Assembly (NCBI GenBank): GCA_021108275.1
Contig: JAIORD010000028.1
Span: 1 to 64,000, forward strand
Source: Methanococcoides sp.
GTDB lineage: Archaea; Halobacteriota; Methanosarcinia; Methanosarcinales; Methanosarcinaceae
Direction: 5' to 3'
Length of the DNA: 64,000 bases
Part shown: piece after piece, positions 44,178 to 52,751 of the stretch
How the letters are laid out: every line of letters starts with the position of its first letter
Numbering within the stretch: the stretch's first letter is position 1
Notes under the pieces: generated by a model
Databases searched by the model: none
The model's input: only the letters and a program-made list of their open reading frames with translations
What the model was told of the DNA's origin: nothing
Program-made: the position numbers and the translations under genes

Positions 44178-45853
44178 CAGTACTCCCTCTTTTTTGGTTG
44201 GAACGTTGTAATAGTGACATCCTTATACTCTAACCTTGGTCCGTCCGGTGTAAAATAAGCAAGAGTATGCTTCATCCAGTTAGCATCATCCCTTTCCAGA
44301 TGATCTGTTCTGTAATGTGCTCCCCTGCTTTCCTCACGCACCAATGCACCCAGTGCGATCGTGTGGGCAAGGTCCAGCATTCCCTTAAGTTCGATGGCAT
44401 TGAGAAGTTCAAGATTGAACTGCTTTGAAAGTGTCTTTACTCTCAATGATCTTGCCTGGACCTCAAGTTCCTTTATCTTGACAACCGCTTTTTCAAGTTT
44501 ATCACGCTCTCGGAAAACTCCAACGTTCTCCTGCATGTTCTTCCTGAGGCTATCCTTTATATCTGCATAACTTTCCTCACTGTCTCCCATAATCTCTGAG
44601 ATGTTCTTTTTTTCACTTTCAAGGGCATCTTCAAGTATCTCGTCATTTGGAGCATCAAAAGTATTGATGTAGTTCGCAGCATGCACTCCGGCCCTTCTTC
44701 CGAATACAACTGTATCAAGCAGGGAATTACCTCCGAGACGATTTGCACCATGGACGCTTATGCAGGCACATTCACCTACAGCATAAAGTCCATTCGCAGG
44801 AGTGCACCCATCTTTATCGGAACTCACGCCTCCCATTGAATAATGTTGTCCCGGTTGTACCGGAATAGGCTTTTCAACAGGATCTACTCCGGCAAAATCG
44901 ATGCTTATCTGGCGGATTCCGGGTAAACGTTCCTCTATGAGCTTTTTCCCAATATGTGTAATGTCAAGCTCCACATACCCTTCAGGAAATCCCCTGCCCT
45001 CATCTATCTCCTGCTGTATCGACCTTGCAACGATGTCCCTTGGGGCTAATTCCATGGAATTTTCAGCATATCTTTTCATGAACCTTTCATGGTCCTTATT
45101 GTAAAGGTAGCCACCTTCTCCCCTTGCGCCTTCTGTTATCAATATATTAGTGCCCAGCAGTGTTGTAGGATGGAACTGTACGAATTCCATGTCCTGCAAT
45201 GGAATTCCCGCACGATATGCAAGACTTATACCATGCCCCTTGTTGATCAGCGCATTTGTCGAACGTTTATAGATACGTCCGTAACCACCTGTTGCCAGTA
45301 AAGTTGCCTTTGCCTTGAATATCTCCAGTTCTGAATCGAACAGGTTCATGGCTATGGCTCCGATGCATCTGTTATCATCGATGACCAGTCGCGTTACAAG
45401 CCATTCCTTGTAGACTTTGATGTTCCTTTTTGTTACCTGTTCATGAAGGCTATGTAAAAGGTTATGTCCGGTCCTGTCCCCTGCATAGCATGTTCTGGGA
45501 AATCCAGCACCTCCAAAAGGCCGCTGTGCGATCGTACCGTCTTCTTTCCTTGAGAAATTGGTACCCCAATGTTCCATCTCAAGGACCCTGTCAGGTGCTT
45601 CCTTTGTAAGTATTTCCACAGTATCCTGATCTGCGAGATAATCGCTTCCCTTTATTGTATCGTATGCATGGGATTCCCAGCTATCGTCCATTCCAAGCGA
45701 TGCATTGATACCACCCTGTGCAGCACCCGAATGGCTGCGTATGGGGGGTACTTTTGATATGATCGCAACATCCACTCCCTTGTCGTGAAGTTCGATGGCT
45801 GCCCGAAGTCCTGAAAGTCCTCCTCCGATTACAATTGTGTCGTGTGTTATCAT
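44177..45853 (-). CDS. sdhA: Succinate dehydrogenase/fumarate reductase flavoprotein subunit
   Basis: A 558-residue FAD subunit carrying the succinate/fumarate site. It shows the Rossmann motif DTIVIGGGLSGLRAAIELH, the substrate/FAD motif SHSGAAQGGINASLG (His for covalent FAD), EFVQFHPTTL, GARGEGGYLYNKDHERFM and HYSMGGVSSD. In this operon (fumC-sdhA-sdhB, minus strand) the pair would interconvert fumarate and succinate. Electron partner unknown. Confidence 0.94.
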   Translation of the reverse strand: MITHDTIVIGGGLSGLRAAIELHDKGVDVAIISKVPPIRSHSGAAQGGINASLGMDDSWESHAYDTIKGSDYLADQDTVEILTKEAPDRVLEMEHWGTNFSRKEDGTIAQRPFGGAGFPRTCYAGDRTGHNLLHSLHEQVTKRNIKVYKEWLVTRLVIDDNRCIGAIAMNLFDSELEIFKAKATLLATGGYGRIYKRSTNALINKGHGISLAYRAGIPLQDMEFVQFHPTTLLGTNILITEGARGEGGYLYNKDHERFMKRYAENSMELAPRDIVARSIQQEIDEGRGFPEGYVELDITHIGKKLIEERLPGIRQISIDFAGVDPVEKPIPVQPGQHYSMGGVSSDKDGCTPANGLYAVGECACISVHGANRLGGNSLLDTVVFGRRAGVHAANYINTFDAPNDEILEDALESEKKNISEIMGDSEESYADIKDSLRKNMQENVGVFRERDKLEKAVVKIKELEVQARSLRVKTLSKQFNLELLNAIELKGMLDLAHTIALGALVREESRGAHYRTDHLERDDANWMKHTLAYFTPDGPRLEYKDVTITTFQPKKREY

Positions 45854-47250
45854 TGTTTCACCCCGGTCATCTTCAATGGGTCAAGTAGCTCTTCTGCATC
45901 CTTTTCATCCATTATTCTCATCTCTTTTACAGTTTCGATTATGGTCTTACCCCCAACGTGTGCAATGTGTGCGATATTTGCGGCTTCTTCGTACCCTATC
46001 CTTGTGGCAAGTATGGTGACAAGAGCAAGGCTTTGCTTTGACAGTTTTTCACACCTATCTCTGTTCACAGTGATTCCTCGAAGACAGCGTTCTGTAAAAG
46101 AAGTGGTAGCGCCTGTGAGTATCTCTATGGAATTGAGGAGGTCATATGCCAGCAGGGGTGTGAACACGTTCAGCTCGAACTGTCCTCCCTGAGCTGCCAT
46201 AGTTATGGCGGAATCATTGCCTATTATCTGGAAACACGCCATGTTCAACATCTCTGCCATTACTGGATTGACCTTTCCGGGCATTATGGAGGAACCGGGT
46301 TGCACTGCAGGCAGATTTATCTCCCCTATTCCGGTCCTGGGTCCGCTTGAAAGGAGCCGGAGGTCATTTGCTATCTTTATCAGGCTGACCGCAATGCTGC
46401 GCAGGGCTGCTGACGCTCCAAGAATGGCTTCTGCTGCCTGGGTTGCTTCAAAAGGATTTTCTGCAAGCTCGAAGTCCTGTCCGGTGATCTTTCTTACCTC
46501 TCGAATAGCGATATTGCTGAAATTCTCAGGTATATTCAGCCCGGTACCGACAGCCGTACCACCCATGTTCAACTCCCAAAGGCCTTCGACAGATCTTTCC
46601 AGGCGTTTTATCCCAAGTTCCAGCATACGTGCATAGCCTGAGAATTCTTGGGCCAGTGTCACAGGCACTGCATCCTGAAGGTGTGTTCTGCCGGGTTTGA
46701 CAATATCCATGAACTCGGCAGCTTTTTTCGAAAAGACCGTCAGCATATCAACAAGTGCCGGCATGAGTTCTGCGTTCATCGTCTCAACGGCTGCGATATG
46801 TATTGCAGTATGTGTGGTATCATTGGATGACTGTGACATATTCACATGGTCATTGGGGTGGATAATGTCATATCGCCCCTTCTCATATCCCATTATTTCA
46901 AGGGCCCGATTTGCAATGACCTCGTTCGCGTTCATGTTCTGTGAGGTCCCGGCTCCTGACTGGAAAACATCCACAACGAACTGCTCCTCGAACTTTCCTT
47001 CCCTTACTTCGGAAGCTGCTGAGATTATCGCTTTAGCTATCTTCGGCTCAAGTTTATCGGCTTCAAGATTGGCACGTGCTGAAGCCAGTTTGATGGCTGC
47101 CTGTGCCCTGATAAAAGAGGGTGGAAGCTTCTGTCTGCTTACTTTGAAATTATTAATTGCCCGTACTGTCTGAGGTCCATAATATGCTTCCTCAGGGACC
47201 TCAATTTCCCCCAATGTGTCCTTTTCTGATCGGATATGCCCCCCTCCCAC
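45850..47250 (-). CDS. fumC: Class II fumarase
   Basis: A 466-residue member of the fumarase/aspartase superfamily hydrating fumarate to malate. Signature GSSIMPGKVNPVMAEML (catalytic loop), GRTHLQDAVPVTLAQEFSGY (His as in fumarases) and GGQFELNVFTPLLAYDLLNS favour fumarase; QSGAGTSQNMNANEVIANRA is closer to aspartase, so aspartate ammonia-lyase is the alternative. The start is GTG 47250 with GAGGAG 12 bases before. It overlaps sdhA by 4 bp, so the enzymes act together. Confidence 0.87.
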   Translation of the reverse strand: MGGGHIRSEKDTLGEIEVPEEAYYGPQTVRAINNFKVSRQKLPPSFIRAQAAIKLASARANLEADKLEPKIAKAIISAASEVREGKFEEQFVVDVFQSGAGTSQNMNANEVIANRALEIMGYEKGRYDIIHPNDHVNMSQSSNDTTHTAIHIAAVETMNAELMPALVDMLTVFSKKAAEFMDIVKPGRTHLQDAVPVTLAQEFSGYARMLELGIKRLERSVEGLWELNMGGTAVGTGLNIPENFSNIAIREVRKITGQDFELAENPFEATQAAEAILGASAALRSIAVSLIKIANDLRLLSSGPRTGIGEINLPAVQPGSSIMPGKVNPVMAEMLNMACFQIIGNDSAITMAAQGGQFELNVFTPLLAYDLLNSIEILTGATTSFTERCLRGITVNRDRCEKLSKQSLALVTILATRIGYEEAANIAHIAHVGGKTIIETVKEMRIMDEKDAEELLDPLKMTGVKQ

Positions 47251-47270
47251 AATGGTCTTTTAACTCCTCT

Positions 47271-48761
47271 TTAGACGTGTTCTATCTCGGTATGGTCTGA
47301 TATCTCCGAATTTGTCGTACAAAGGTCTTTTATACTAAGTTTATGAACATCATCATTTCCTGTCAGTCTTGCGAATGCTTCAAGTTCTTTTGTAGAGACT
47401 TTCAGGAAATTTTCCAGTTTTTTCGCAGAAATGTCGATCTTCAACCTTGAACGAAGTTCCGGGTCCTGCGTTGTTACTCCCACCGGACATTTCCCGGTAT
47501 CACACAACCGGTATTGCTGGCATGCACATGCCATAAGTGCGGCTGTACCAATTGCTATAGCATCTGCTCCCAGTGCAAGGGCTTTCGCATAATCAGGTGA
47601 GGTCCTCAAACCGCCGGTTATGATCAATGAGATATCTTTGATCCCTTTCTCATCCAGGAATCTCCTTGCACGGAAGAGTGCGAAAATAGTTGGGATGGAT
47701 GTGGAGTTCTTGACAAATTTCAATGCCGCTGCAGTAGCTCCCGGCCTGCCATCAATGGTGATGAAATCGGGTTTTGCATAAGTAGCAACTTCAAGGTCAG
47801 CTTCAATGTTCCCGGCTGCGATCTTAATTCCTATAGGTTTTCCGCCGGAGGTTTCCCTGAGCCATTCCACTTTCTTCTTTAGATCATCCTTGTTTTTGAT
47901 GTCGTCAAAGTTAGCGGGGCTTACAATGTCAGTACCTTCGGGAAAACCTCTGATCTCTGCCAGCTCGGAAGTTACTTTTTCAGCCGGTAGATGTCCTCCC
48001 ATTCCGGGCTTGGCAGATTGTCCTATCTTTATTTCGATAGCATCTACTTTCTTAAGGTTCTCTTCCGTCACACTGTATCTGTTCGGAACATACTCGAAAA
48101 TATACTTGTATGCAGTTTCCATACTCTCTTTCAGTATTCCGCCTTCCCCTGAGCACATTGCTGTCCTTACAGCTGCGCTTCCCTTTGAAAGTGCCTGTTT
48201 CATCTCTTTTGAGAGGGCACCGAAGGACATGTGTGTGATGAACACAGGGGTTTCAATGACAAGAGGATATTTCGCATTTGGTCCGATTGTTGTGGTGGTG
48301 TTCACTGGCACATCTTCGTTCAGAGGCATTTTGGCAAGTTGTGCACCTTTTATGAGTATATCATTCCAGGAGATCACATCTTGCTTTGTTCTCATGGGTT
48401 CAATTATCGATTCCCCGGTGACCGATATCTTGTGGATGTCCTCCATGAATGTCTCGAACTCATCCTTTGTTCGCTTCCATTCTCCAAGATAGCTTTTAAC
48501 ATCCACATCCTCAAGGGCAGAAACAGTTATTTTACTCTTGGTGCCACATTTAGCACATGTGACGATCTCTTTTGATGTCACATGTTCAACCTCTTTCTTC
48601 TCGGCTGGCATTTGGTGGTTCTTATCAGCACCACAGATCGGACATCTCCAGTCATCAGGAAACTCTTCCGGTTTGGTTCCCGGTTTCACTTCTGTGTTCG
48701 AGTCTCCTCTTGTATCATCGTACTCAAAGACATTACAGACATTGCAGCGGTATTCCGTCAT
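47271..48761 (-). CDS. gltB: Archaeal glutamate synthase (GltB-type FMN domain) with N-terminal rubredoxin
   Basis: About 496 residues. The first 54 residues are a rubredoxin (CNVC and CPIC, Fe-binding), followed by a Zn-ribbon-like CAKCGT linker. The GltB central/FMN domain then has SFGALSKEMKQALSKGSAAV, KIGQSAKPGMGGHLPAEKVT, DGRPGATAAALK, IITGGLRTSPDYAKALALGA and the [3Fe-4S] motif CQQYRLCDTGKC. It converts 2-oxoglutarate and glutamine-derived ammonia to glutamate. The glutaminase and small (NADPH) subunits are absent, so the rubredoxin is likely the electron entry point. Start by RBS AAGGTG. The next gene downstream is fumC, 20 bp away. Confidence 0.9.
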   Translation of the reverse strand: MTEYRCNVCNVFEYDDTRGDSNTEVKPGTKPEEFPDDWRCPICGADKNHQMPAEKKEVEHVTSKEIVTCAKCGTKSKITVSALEDVDVKSYLGEWKRTKDEFETFMEDIHKISVTGESIIEPMRTKQDVISWNDILIKGAQLAKMPLNEDVPVNTTTTIGPNAKYPLVIETPVFITHMSFGALSKEMKQALSKGSAAVRTAMCSGEGGILKESMETAYKYIFEYVPNRYSVTEENLKKVDAIEIKIGQSAKPGMGGHLPAEKVTSELAEIRGFPEGTDIVSPANFDDIKNKDDLKKKVEWLRETSGGKPIGIKIAAGNIEADLEVATYAKPDFITIDGRPGATAAALKFVKNSTSIPTIFALFRARRFLDEKGIKDISLIITGGLRTSPDYAKALALGADAIAIGTAALMACACQQYRLCDTGKCPVGVTTQDPELRSRLKIDISAKKLENFLKVSTKELEAFARLTGNDDVHKLSIKDLCTTNSEISDHTEIEHV

Positions 48762-48796
48762 TTTTACGGCACCTTCTTTCAATTATCTTAATAATA

Positions 48797-48958
48797 TCAG
48801 ACCGGTATTTGGTGGCTCTTGTCTGCACCACATATAGGACATTTCCAGTCATCGGGGAAGTCCTCTGGCTTTGTTCCCTGGGCAATTCCAAGTTCCGCAT
48901 TTCCTTCTGCATCATCGTATTCAAAAACGTTACATACATTACATCGATATTCTGTCAT
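48797..48958 (-). CDS. Rubredoxin
   Basis: A 53-residue one-iron redox protein: MTEYRCNVCNVFEYDDAEGN, then EDFPDDWKCPICGADKSHQI, with the CxxC pairs that bind Fe. It is nearly identical to the N-terminal domain of the next gene (gltB), so the two arose by tandem duplication. Between the DsrE-like gene and gltB, 36 bp from gltB. Likely electron carrier to oxygen- or peroxide-reducing proteins, or an alternative donor to GltB. Confidence 0.95.
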   Translation of the reverse strand: MTEYRCNVCNVFEYDDAEGNAELGIAQGTKPEDFPDDWKCPICGADKSHQIPV

Positions 48959-48984
48959 TTGATTTTTCCACTCCTTAAGTTTAT

Positions 48985-49365
48985 TTAAATGAAAAGTGTT
49001 ATCTGTGCATCTCTTGCTTCGTTTATGTAAGTGCCAACTGCGCCATATTCATCTATCCATTCGCTGCGAAGCTCATCTGCCTTTACTCCCATGATCTCCA
49101 TGGTCATCTCACAGGCCAGGATCTTTCCCCCAAGTTCCTTGTAGTCGTTCATTAGCCTTTCAAGGGATGCAACATTGGCTTGTTTCATCCGTTTCTTGAT
49201 CATCCATTTTCCAAGTCCCAACATATGCATCTTGGACAATGGGCCTTTCTCAAGCCCGCCTTTCTTCAATCTTTGAAGTCCCCAGAAAGTAAAATACATG
49301 GAAACATCCATTCCCATTGCCAGTGCACCATTTCCCACAATTAGGGCACTGTAAAGTTTATCCAT
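48985..49365 (-). CDS. DsrE/DsrF-like protein lacking a recognisable start codon
   Basis: A DsrE-like (COG2210) sulfur-relay family member. MDKLYSALIVGNGALAMGMD and MYFTFWGLQRL match the first helix and strand 2, and CEMTMEIMG is near the end. Just upstream of the first ATG (49365) the same frame reads DKAVIIVHSGD, which is the first beta strand and glycine loop expected of the family, yet no ATG, GTG or TTG precedes it; after the stop of the TusA gene the codons read GGG GGA GTA TAC TCG ACC GAT AAA. The GGGGGAG looks like its ribosome-binding site. Either the start codon is mutated (at TCG or GTA), or translation starts late at 49365. Partner of the adjacent TusA. Confidence 0.8.
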   Translation of the reverse strand: MDKLYSALIVGNGALAMGMDVSMYFTFWGLQRLKKGGLEKGPLSKMHMLGLGKWMIKKRMKQANVASLERLMNDYKELGGKILACEMTMEIMGVKADELRSEWIDEYGAVGTYINEARDAQITLFI

Positions 49366-49417
49366 ATCCCCACTATGGACTATTATGACAGCTTTATCGG
49401 TCGAGTATACTCCCCCT

Positions 49418-49639
49418 TTATTTTCGTATCTTTATCTTCCACTCTTTATCGTCTTCTTTTATATCGATGATCTCCAGCCCAAGTGCCTTACAAGCCATCG
49501 GAATTTCCTTCTTTGAAGCCGGATGTGTTCCAAGAATAGTTACTTCATCACCTGATTCTGCTTTTCTCAATGCCTTTCGGCATTCTACAAGAGGTACGGG
49601 GCAGGTTTCCCCCCGGGTGTCTATCTCAATTTCAGCCAT
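49418..49639 (-). CDS. TusA-family sulfur-relay protein
   Basis: A 73-residue TusA protein with canonical CPVP (in RGETCPVPLVECRKALRKAE) and a second strand DEVTILGTHPASKKEI. It lies upstream of the DsrE-like gene, a common pairing in which TusA gives persulfide sulfur to DsrE-type proteins. The most typical of the three TusA copies in the window. Confidence 0.92.
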   Translation of the reverse strand: MAEIEIDTRGETCPVPLVECRKALRKAESGDEVTILGTHPASKKEIPMACKALGLEIIDIKEDDKEWKIKIRK

Positions 49640-49787
49640 AATACTCTCCCATGATCTCTGTAAGTCACAAAACGATACTACGCCACACTACAATCCCATA
49701 GAAAATATCTTCGCCATACTATTAAAGGATTATTACTCGGTAATAAATGGGTAATTTCTAGTTTGACAGCAATCATTTACTGATCTT

Positions 49788-50309
49788 TCACATGTATTCG
49801 CTTTGTATCTTTATGATCTCATTACTGTCCTTAGCTTTAGAATAATCTTCAAGTGGTTCTTTGTTCATATCAAGGAACACATGACCCCAGTTGAACTTTG
49901 ACAGTATATTTTCAGCCTGTTTCTTGTTGCCCAGAATATAAAGTGCTGCTGCGAAAGCTTCCACTGATGTGAGCTTGAAAGGTCTTCCGAAATTGACTGG
50001 ATTGGTAGCTACAAGGTAGGGAAGAGCACGATGTTGTAACCTTAATCTCATAAGATGTGGGAATACCTCTTCCACTGTCTCCCAGGAGCAATCAAGTACG
50101 GTGATGTTCTGTTCGTTCTTATCCGCAGGGGACAATGCCTGCTTTGCCATGGGATCCAGTAATATGGAGCCACGGGGAATCTTCTGTACTTTATCAAAGA
50201 TACGGGCAAGGTCAAAACGCGCCATTTTTTTCCCGGTACATTTTTTCGGGTCACACTGTTTAGCATGGAAAATGTGAAGGTGATAATCTTTATCTATCTG
50301 TTTCTTCAT
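49788..50309 (-). CDS. tsr3: Tsr3-type 16S rRNA aminocarboxypropyltransferase
   Basis: Adds the 3-amino-3-carboxypropyl group (from SAM) to the hypermodified uridine near the decoding site of small-subunit rRNA. 173 residues: [67 protein letters not shown] and [20 protein letters not shown]. Matches the archaeal DUF367/RLI-like family at typical length. Alone in its transcript. Confidence 0.93.
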   Translation of the reverse strand: MKKQIDKDYHLHIFHAKQCDPKKCTGKKMARFDLARIFDKVQKIPRGSILLDPMAKQALSPADKNEQNITVLDCSWETVEEVFPHLMRLRLQHRALPYLVATNPVNFGRPFKLTSVEAFAAALYILGNKKQAENILSKFNWGHVFLDMNKEPLEDYSKAKDSNEIIKIQSEYM

Positions 50310-50894
50310 GGGTCATAGATTGGTTTTTTAAGCTTATATTCTTTGGGCAGCTTCTATGCCGGCTTAGTTCCTTTGGAATTGGTGCAATGTTAATTCAGTT
50401 TGCGTATATGTATCGATTGTATATACAATAGCAAACTTCGGCATGATCTATATTATTTCACATAAAAATGCCTTGTGAAGTGCATTTCAACGCTGATCAC
50501 TGTGTGTGAATATTTTTATAAAATGTATTCCTACACTAAAAATTGAGTTATGTTCAAACCAATGCAATTAGATCCAAAAATGAGGGGGATCCCGACATTG
50601 AGCAGAGCCCAAGGTCGGGTTCAAAGTGGTGGTGGTGGTACATTCGTTTTTTCCTAAAAAGTGTATCCAAATAGGGTTTGGCTATAAGCATAGTACTTCC
50701 TAGTAATTTCGAGCTATGATTTCATTGTATATATATGTTAACGCTGTAAACATTCCAAATTGTACAAAGCGGGCATGTATACAGTTCGGTCTAGTTGTAT
50801 TTTCCTTTTTTTAGAATAGGCTACAATGTAAATATGATGTAAATATAGATAGCTACATTTCCATTTATACTAAATAACAGAACAAGGTGTCTAT
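50310..50894. other. 585-bp spacer with a possible small gene or structured RNA
   Basis: No large gene on either strand. It holds the small open frame at 50550-50657, a TATA-like TTTTTATAAAATG near 50513-50525, a stem-loop near 50590-50620 and CCAAA-TAGGG-TTTGG at 50667-50681. The rest (50658-50894) is AT-rich, leading to the promoter of the DUF5518 gene. Confidence 0.5.
50550..50657 (+). CDS. Possible 35-residue small protein (uncertain)
   Basis: ATG 50550 to TAA 50655-50657, reading MFKPMQLDPKMRGIPTLSRA, then QGRVQSGGGGTFVFS. It is 25 bp after a TATA-like run, so a leaderless message would fit, and a hairpin follows 10 bp after the stop. The GGGG codon run (GGT GGT GGT GGT) is odd. No family recognised; it may instead be part of a structured RNA. 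Confidence 0.3.
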   Translation: MFKPMQLDPKMRGIPTLSRAQGRVQSGGGGTFVFS

Positions 50895-51239
50895 ATGAAC
50901 ATTATTAAAGGAGCTATTATAGGATCGATCTGTACGTTAGTCCTTTACATGGTACCGGTCTTAAATGCACTCGCGCCTTTTTTTGGGGGTGCTATCGGTG
51001 GATATGTGGCAAAAGAAGGTAGCATTGGTGGTGTCAAGGTTGGTCTGCTTATGACATTGTTGTTTGCTGTGCCTGGATTCCTTATCTCAGGAGTCTTTGT
51101 TGCACTAATGTCCGAAATACCATTGATCGGTGCAATTTTGGCAGGCTCAGGTCTCGTTATTACAATTGTAATCATGATCTATACTGCGATCTTCGGTATC
51201 ATTGGCGGTGTTGTTGGTGGTGTCGTGGCTGATGATTGA
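50895..51239 (+). CDS. DUF5518-like small membrane protein
   Basis: A 114-residue membrane protein with three to four Gly-rich helices (IIKGAIIGSICTLVLYMVPV, LLMTLLFAVPGFLISGVFVA, VIMIYTAIFGIIGGVVGGVV). The glycine-rich pattern GAIGGYVAKEGS matches archaeal DUF5518 proteins. No function known. The ATG follows CAAGGTGTCTAT. Confidence 0.75.
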   Translation: MNIIKGAIIGSICTLVLYMVPVLNALAPFFGGAIGGYVAKEGSIGGVKVGLLMTLLFAVPGFLISGVFVALMSEIPLIGAILAGSGLVITIVIMIYTAIFGIIGGVVGGVVADD

Positions 51240-51272
51240 TAACTTTTCTCTTATCATCTAAGGAGTCTTTTC

Positions 51273-52058
51273 ATGGTTCACAATGATCTGGTCATGGAGA
51301 TCCCCTGGGATGTTGAAGCTACACTTCTGTCAAGACCTAACAGGTTTCTTGGCATTGTGGAGCTGGACCTATCCACTTTTCCATCATCCGATCCCAATCT
51401 CAATTCCTCTTCTTTCTCTTCTTCTGATGTAATTCAGGAGAAAGTTCATATTCATGATCCCGGCAGGCTTGAAGACCTCCTTTTTCCCGGGAACAAGCTC
51501 CTTTTAAGAAAAGCTACCAATCCCAAGCGTAAAACAGGATGGGATGTGATCGCTGCAAAGGCTGATGATGGGTGGATATTGATAAATTCGGCCTTCCATC
51601 GCAAAATAGCTGAATGGGCGATAGCAAATTAGGTATGCTCCTGTTTTGAAAATGTGCTTGAGGTCATACCCGAACAGAAATTCGGGGATAGCCGTCTGGA
51701 TTTTCTGCTGAAGAAAAAGGATACTGAGCTATGGGTGGAAGTAAAAGGGTGCACACTTATCTATGGTAGTACTGCCACTTTTCCTGATGCTCCCACTACA
51801 AGGGGGAAAAGGCATGTTGGGGAGTTGAAAAAAGCATTGGAAAGCGGGTCAGAGGCACTTATAATGATCCTCGTTCTCCGAAAAGATGCTTCATGTTTCA
51901 AAGCGAACGAGAGTATTGATCCTGATTTTGCAGAGGCTTTCAAGGATGCTGTCAATGCCGGGGTGCAGGTATGTCCTTTAGTGTTCAGCTATGAAGGTAA
52001 GGATTTATTCTATATGGGAAAGGTTCCTTTATGCACTGAAGAATACAATTCCATTTAA
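51273..52058 (+). CDS. sfsA: SfsA-family protein with an internal in-frame UAG codon
   Basis: SfsA (DUF123-type) proteins bind nucleic acid and have a PD-(D/E)XK-like fold. The frame starts at ATG 51273 (HIHDPGRLEDLLFPGNKLLL, KTGWDVIAAKADDGWILINS). It meets TAG at 51630-51632 (codon 120) after EWAIAN and continues in the same frame with VCSCFENVLEVIPEQKFGDS, RLDFLLKKK, ELWVEVKGCTL, FPDAPTTRGKRHVGEL to TAA 52056-52058. Both halves are needed for the family. In Methanosarcinaceae UAG can encode pyrrolysine, so the protein may be read through to 261 residues. A nonsense mutation is the alternative. All other genes read here end in TAA or TGA. Confidence 0.75.
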
Positions 52059-52117
52059 TGATTGATATGTTTACAGATATAATTCCGGTTAATAATGTTA
52101 CTTTAGGAGTGTTAAAA

Positions 52118-52744
52118 ATGAATGTCAAGGAAACGGTCAGGACACATTCCAGACCAACAGGGGAAGAAGGCAAGGAGATCGGTCTGAAAATGAACGAGCA
52201 TCATTTTAAGCTTTGGGGATGGGGACTTAACCATGTTAGTGTTGAGCCTGACTCCAGCATACTTGATGTTGGATGTGGCGGCGGTCGTGCTGTCAGCATC
52301 CTTGCAGAACTTGCAGAAAATGGCAAGATATATGGCATCGATCATTCACAGGATATGGTGGACCTTGCTACTGAATACAACAGTAAGGAATTAGAACTTG
52401 GACGTGTGACCATCATGGAGTCCTCGGTCTCAGAACTACCGTTCCCTTATGATGAATTCGATCTTGTGACCGCATTTGAGACCTGCTATTTCTGGCCGGA
52501 CCTTGAGGAAGGTCTAAGGGAGATCAAGCGCGTTCTCAAAAAAGGTGGTACGCTTCTGATCGTCAATGAAATGTACGACCATGAACTCTTTACTGAGCGT
52601 AATTCTCCTTATAATACTGCAAAGGGAATGAACATATACTCTGCTGAAGAATACAGGAAAGCCCTCACTAGTGCAGGGTTTTTAGCTATTGAGATCGATG
52701 AGGTCCCTGAGGACAATTGGATAACCGTTGTAGCAAAGAAATAA
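52118..52744 (+). CDS. Class I SAM-dependent methyltransferase
   Basis: A 208-residue Rossmann-fold methyltransferase. It shows motif I ILDVGCGGGRAVSILAELAE, IYGIDHSQDMVDLA, SSVSELPFPYDEFDLVTAFE and EIKRVLKKGGTLLIVNEMYD. The substrate is unknown. The start at 52118 is set by GGAGTG; the frame upstream to 52058 has no ribosome-binding site. Follows sfsA by 59 bp. Confidence 0.88.
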   Translation: MNVKETVRTHSRPTGEEGKEIGLKMNEHHFKLWGWGLNHVSVEPDSSILDVGCGGGRAVSILAELAENGKIYGIDHSQDMVDLATEYNSKELELGRVTIMESSVSELPFPYDEFDLVTAFETCYFWPDLEEGLREIKRVLKKGGTLLIVNEMYDHELFTERNSPYNTAKGMNIYSAEEYRKALTSAGFLAIEIDEVPEDNWITVVAKK

Positions 52745-52751
52745 GATATCC

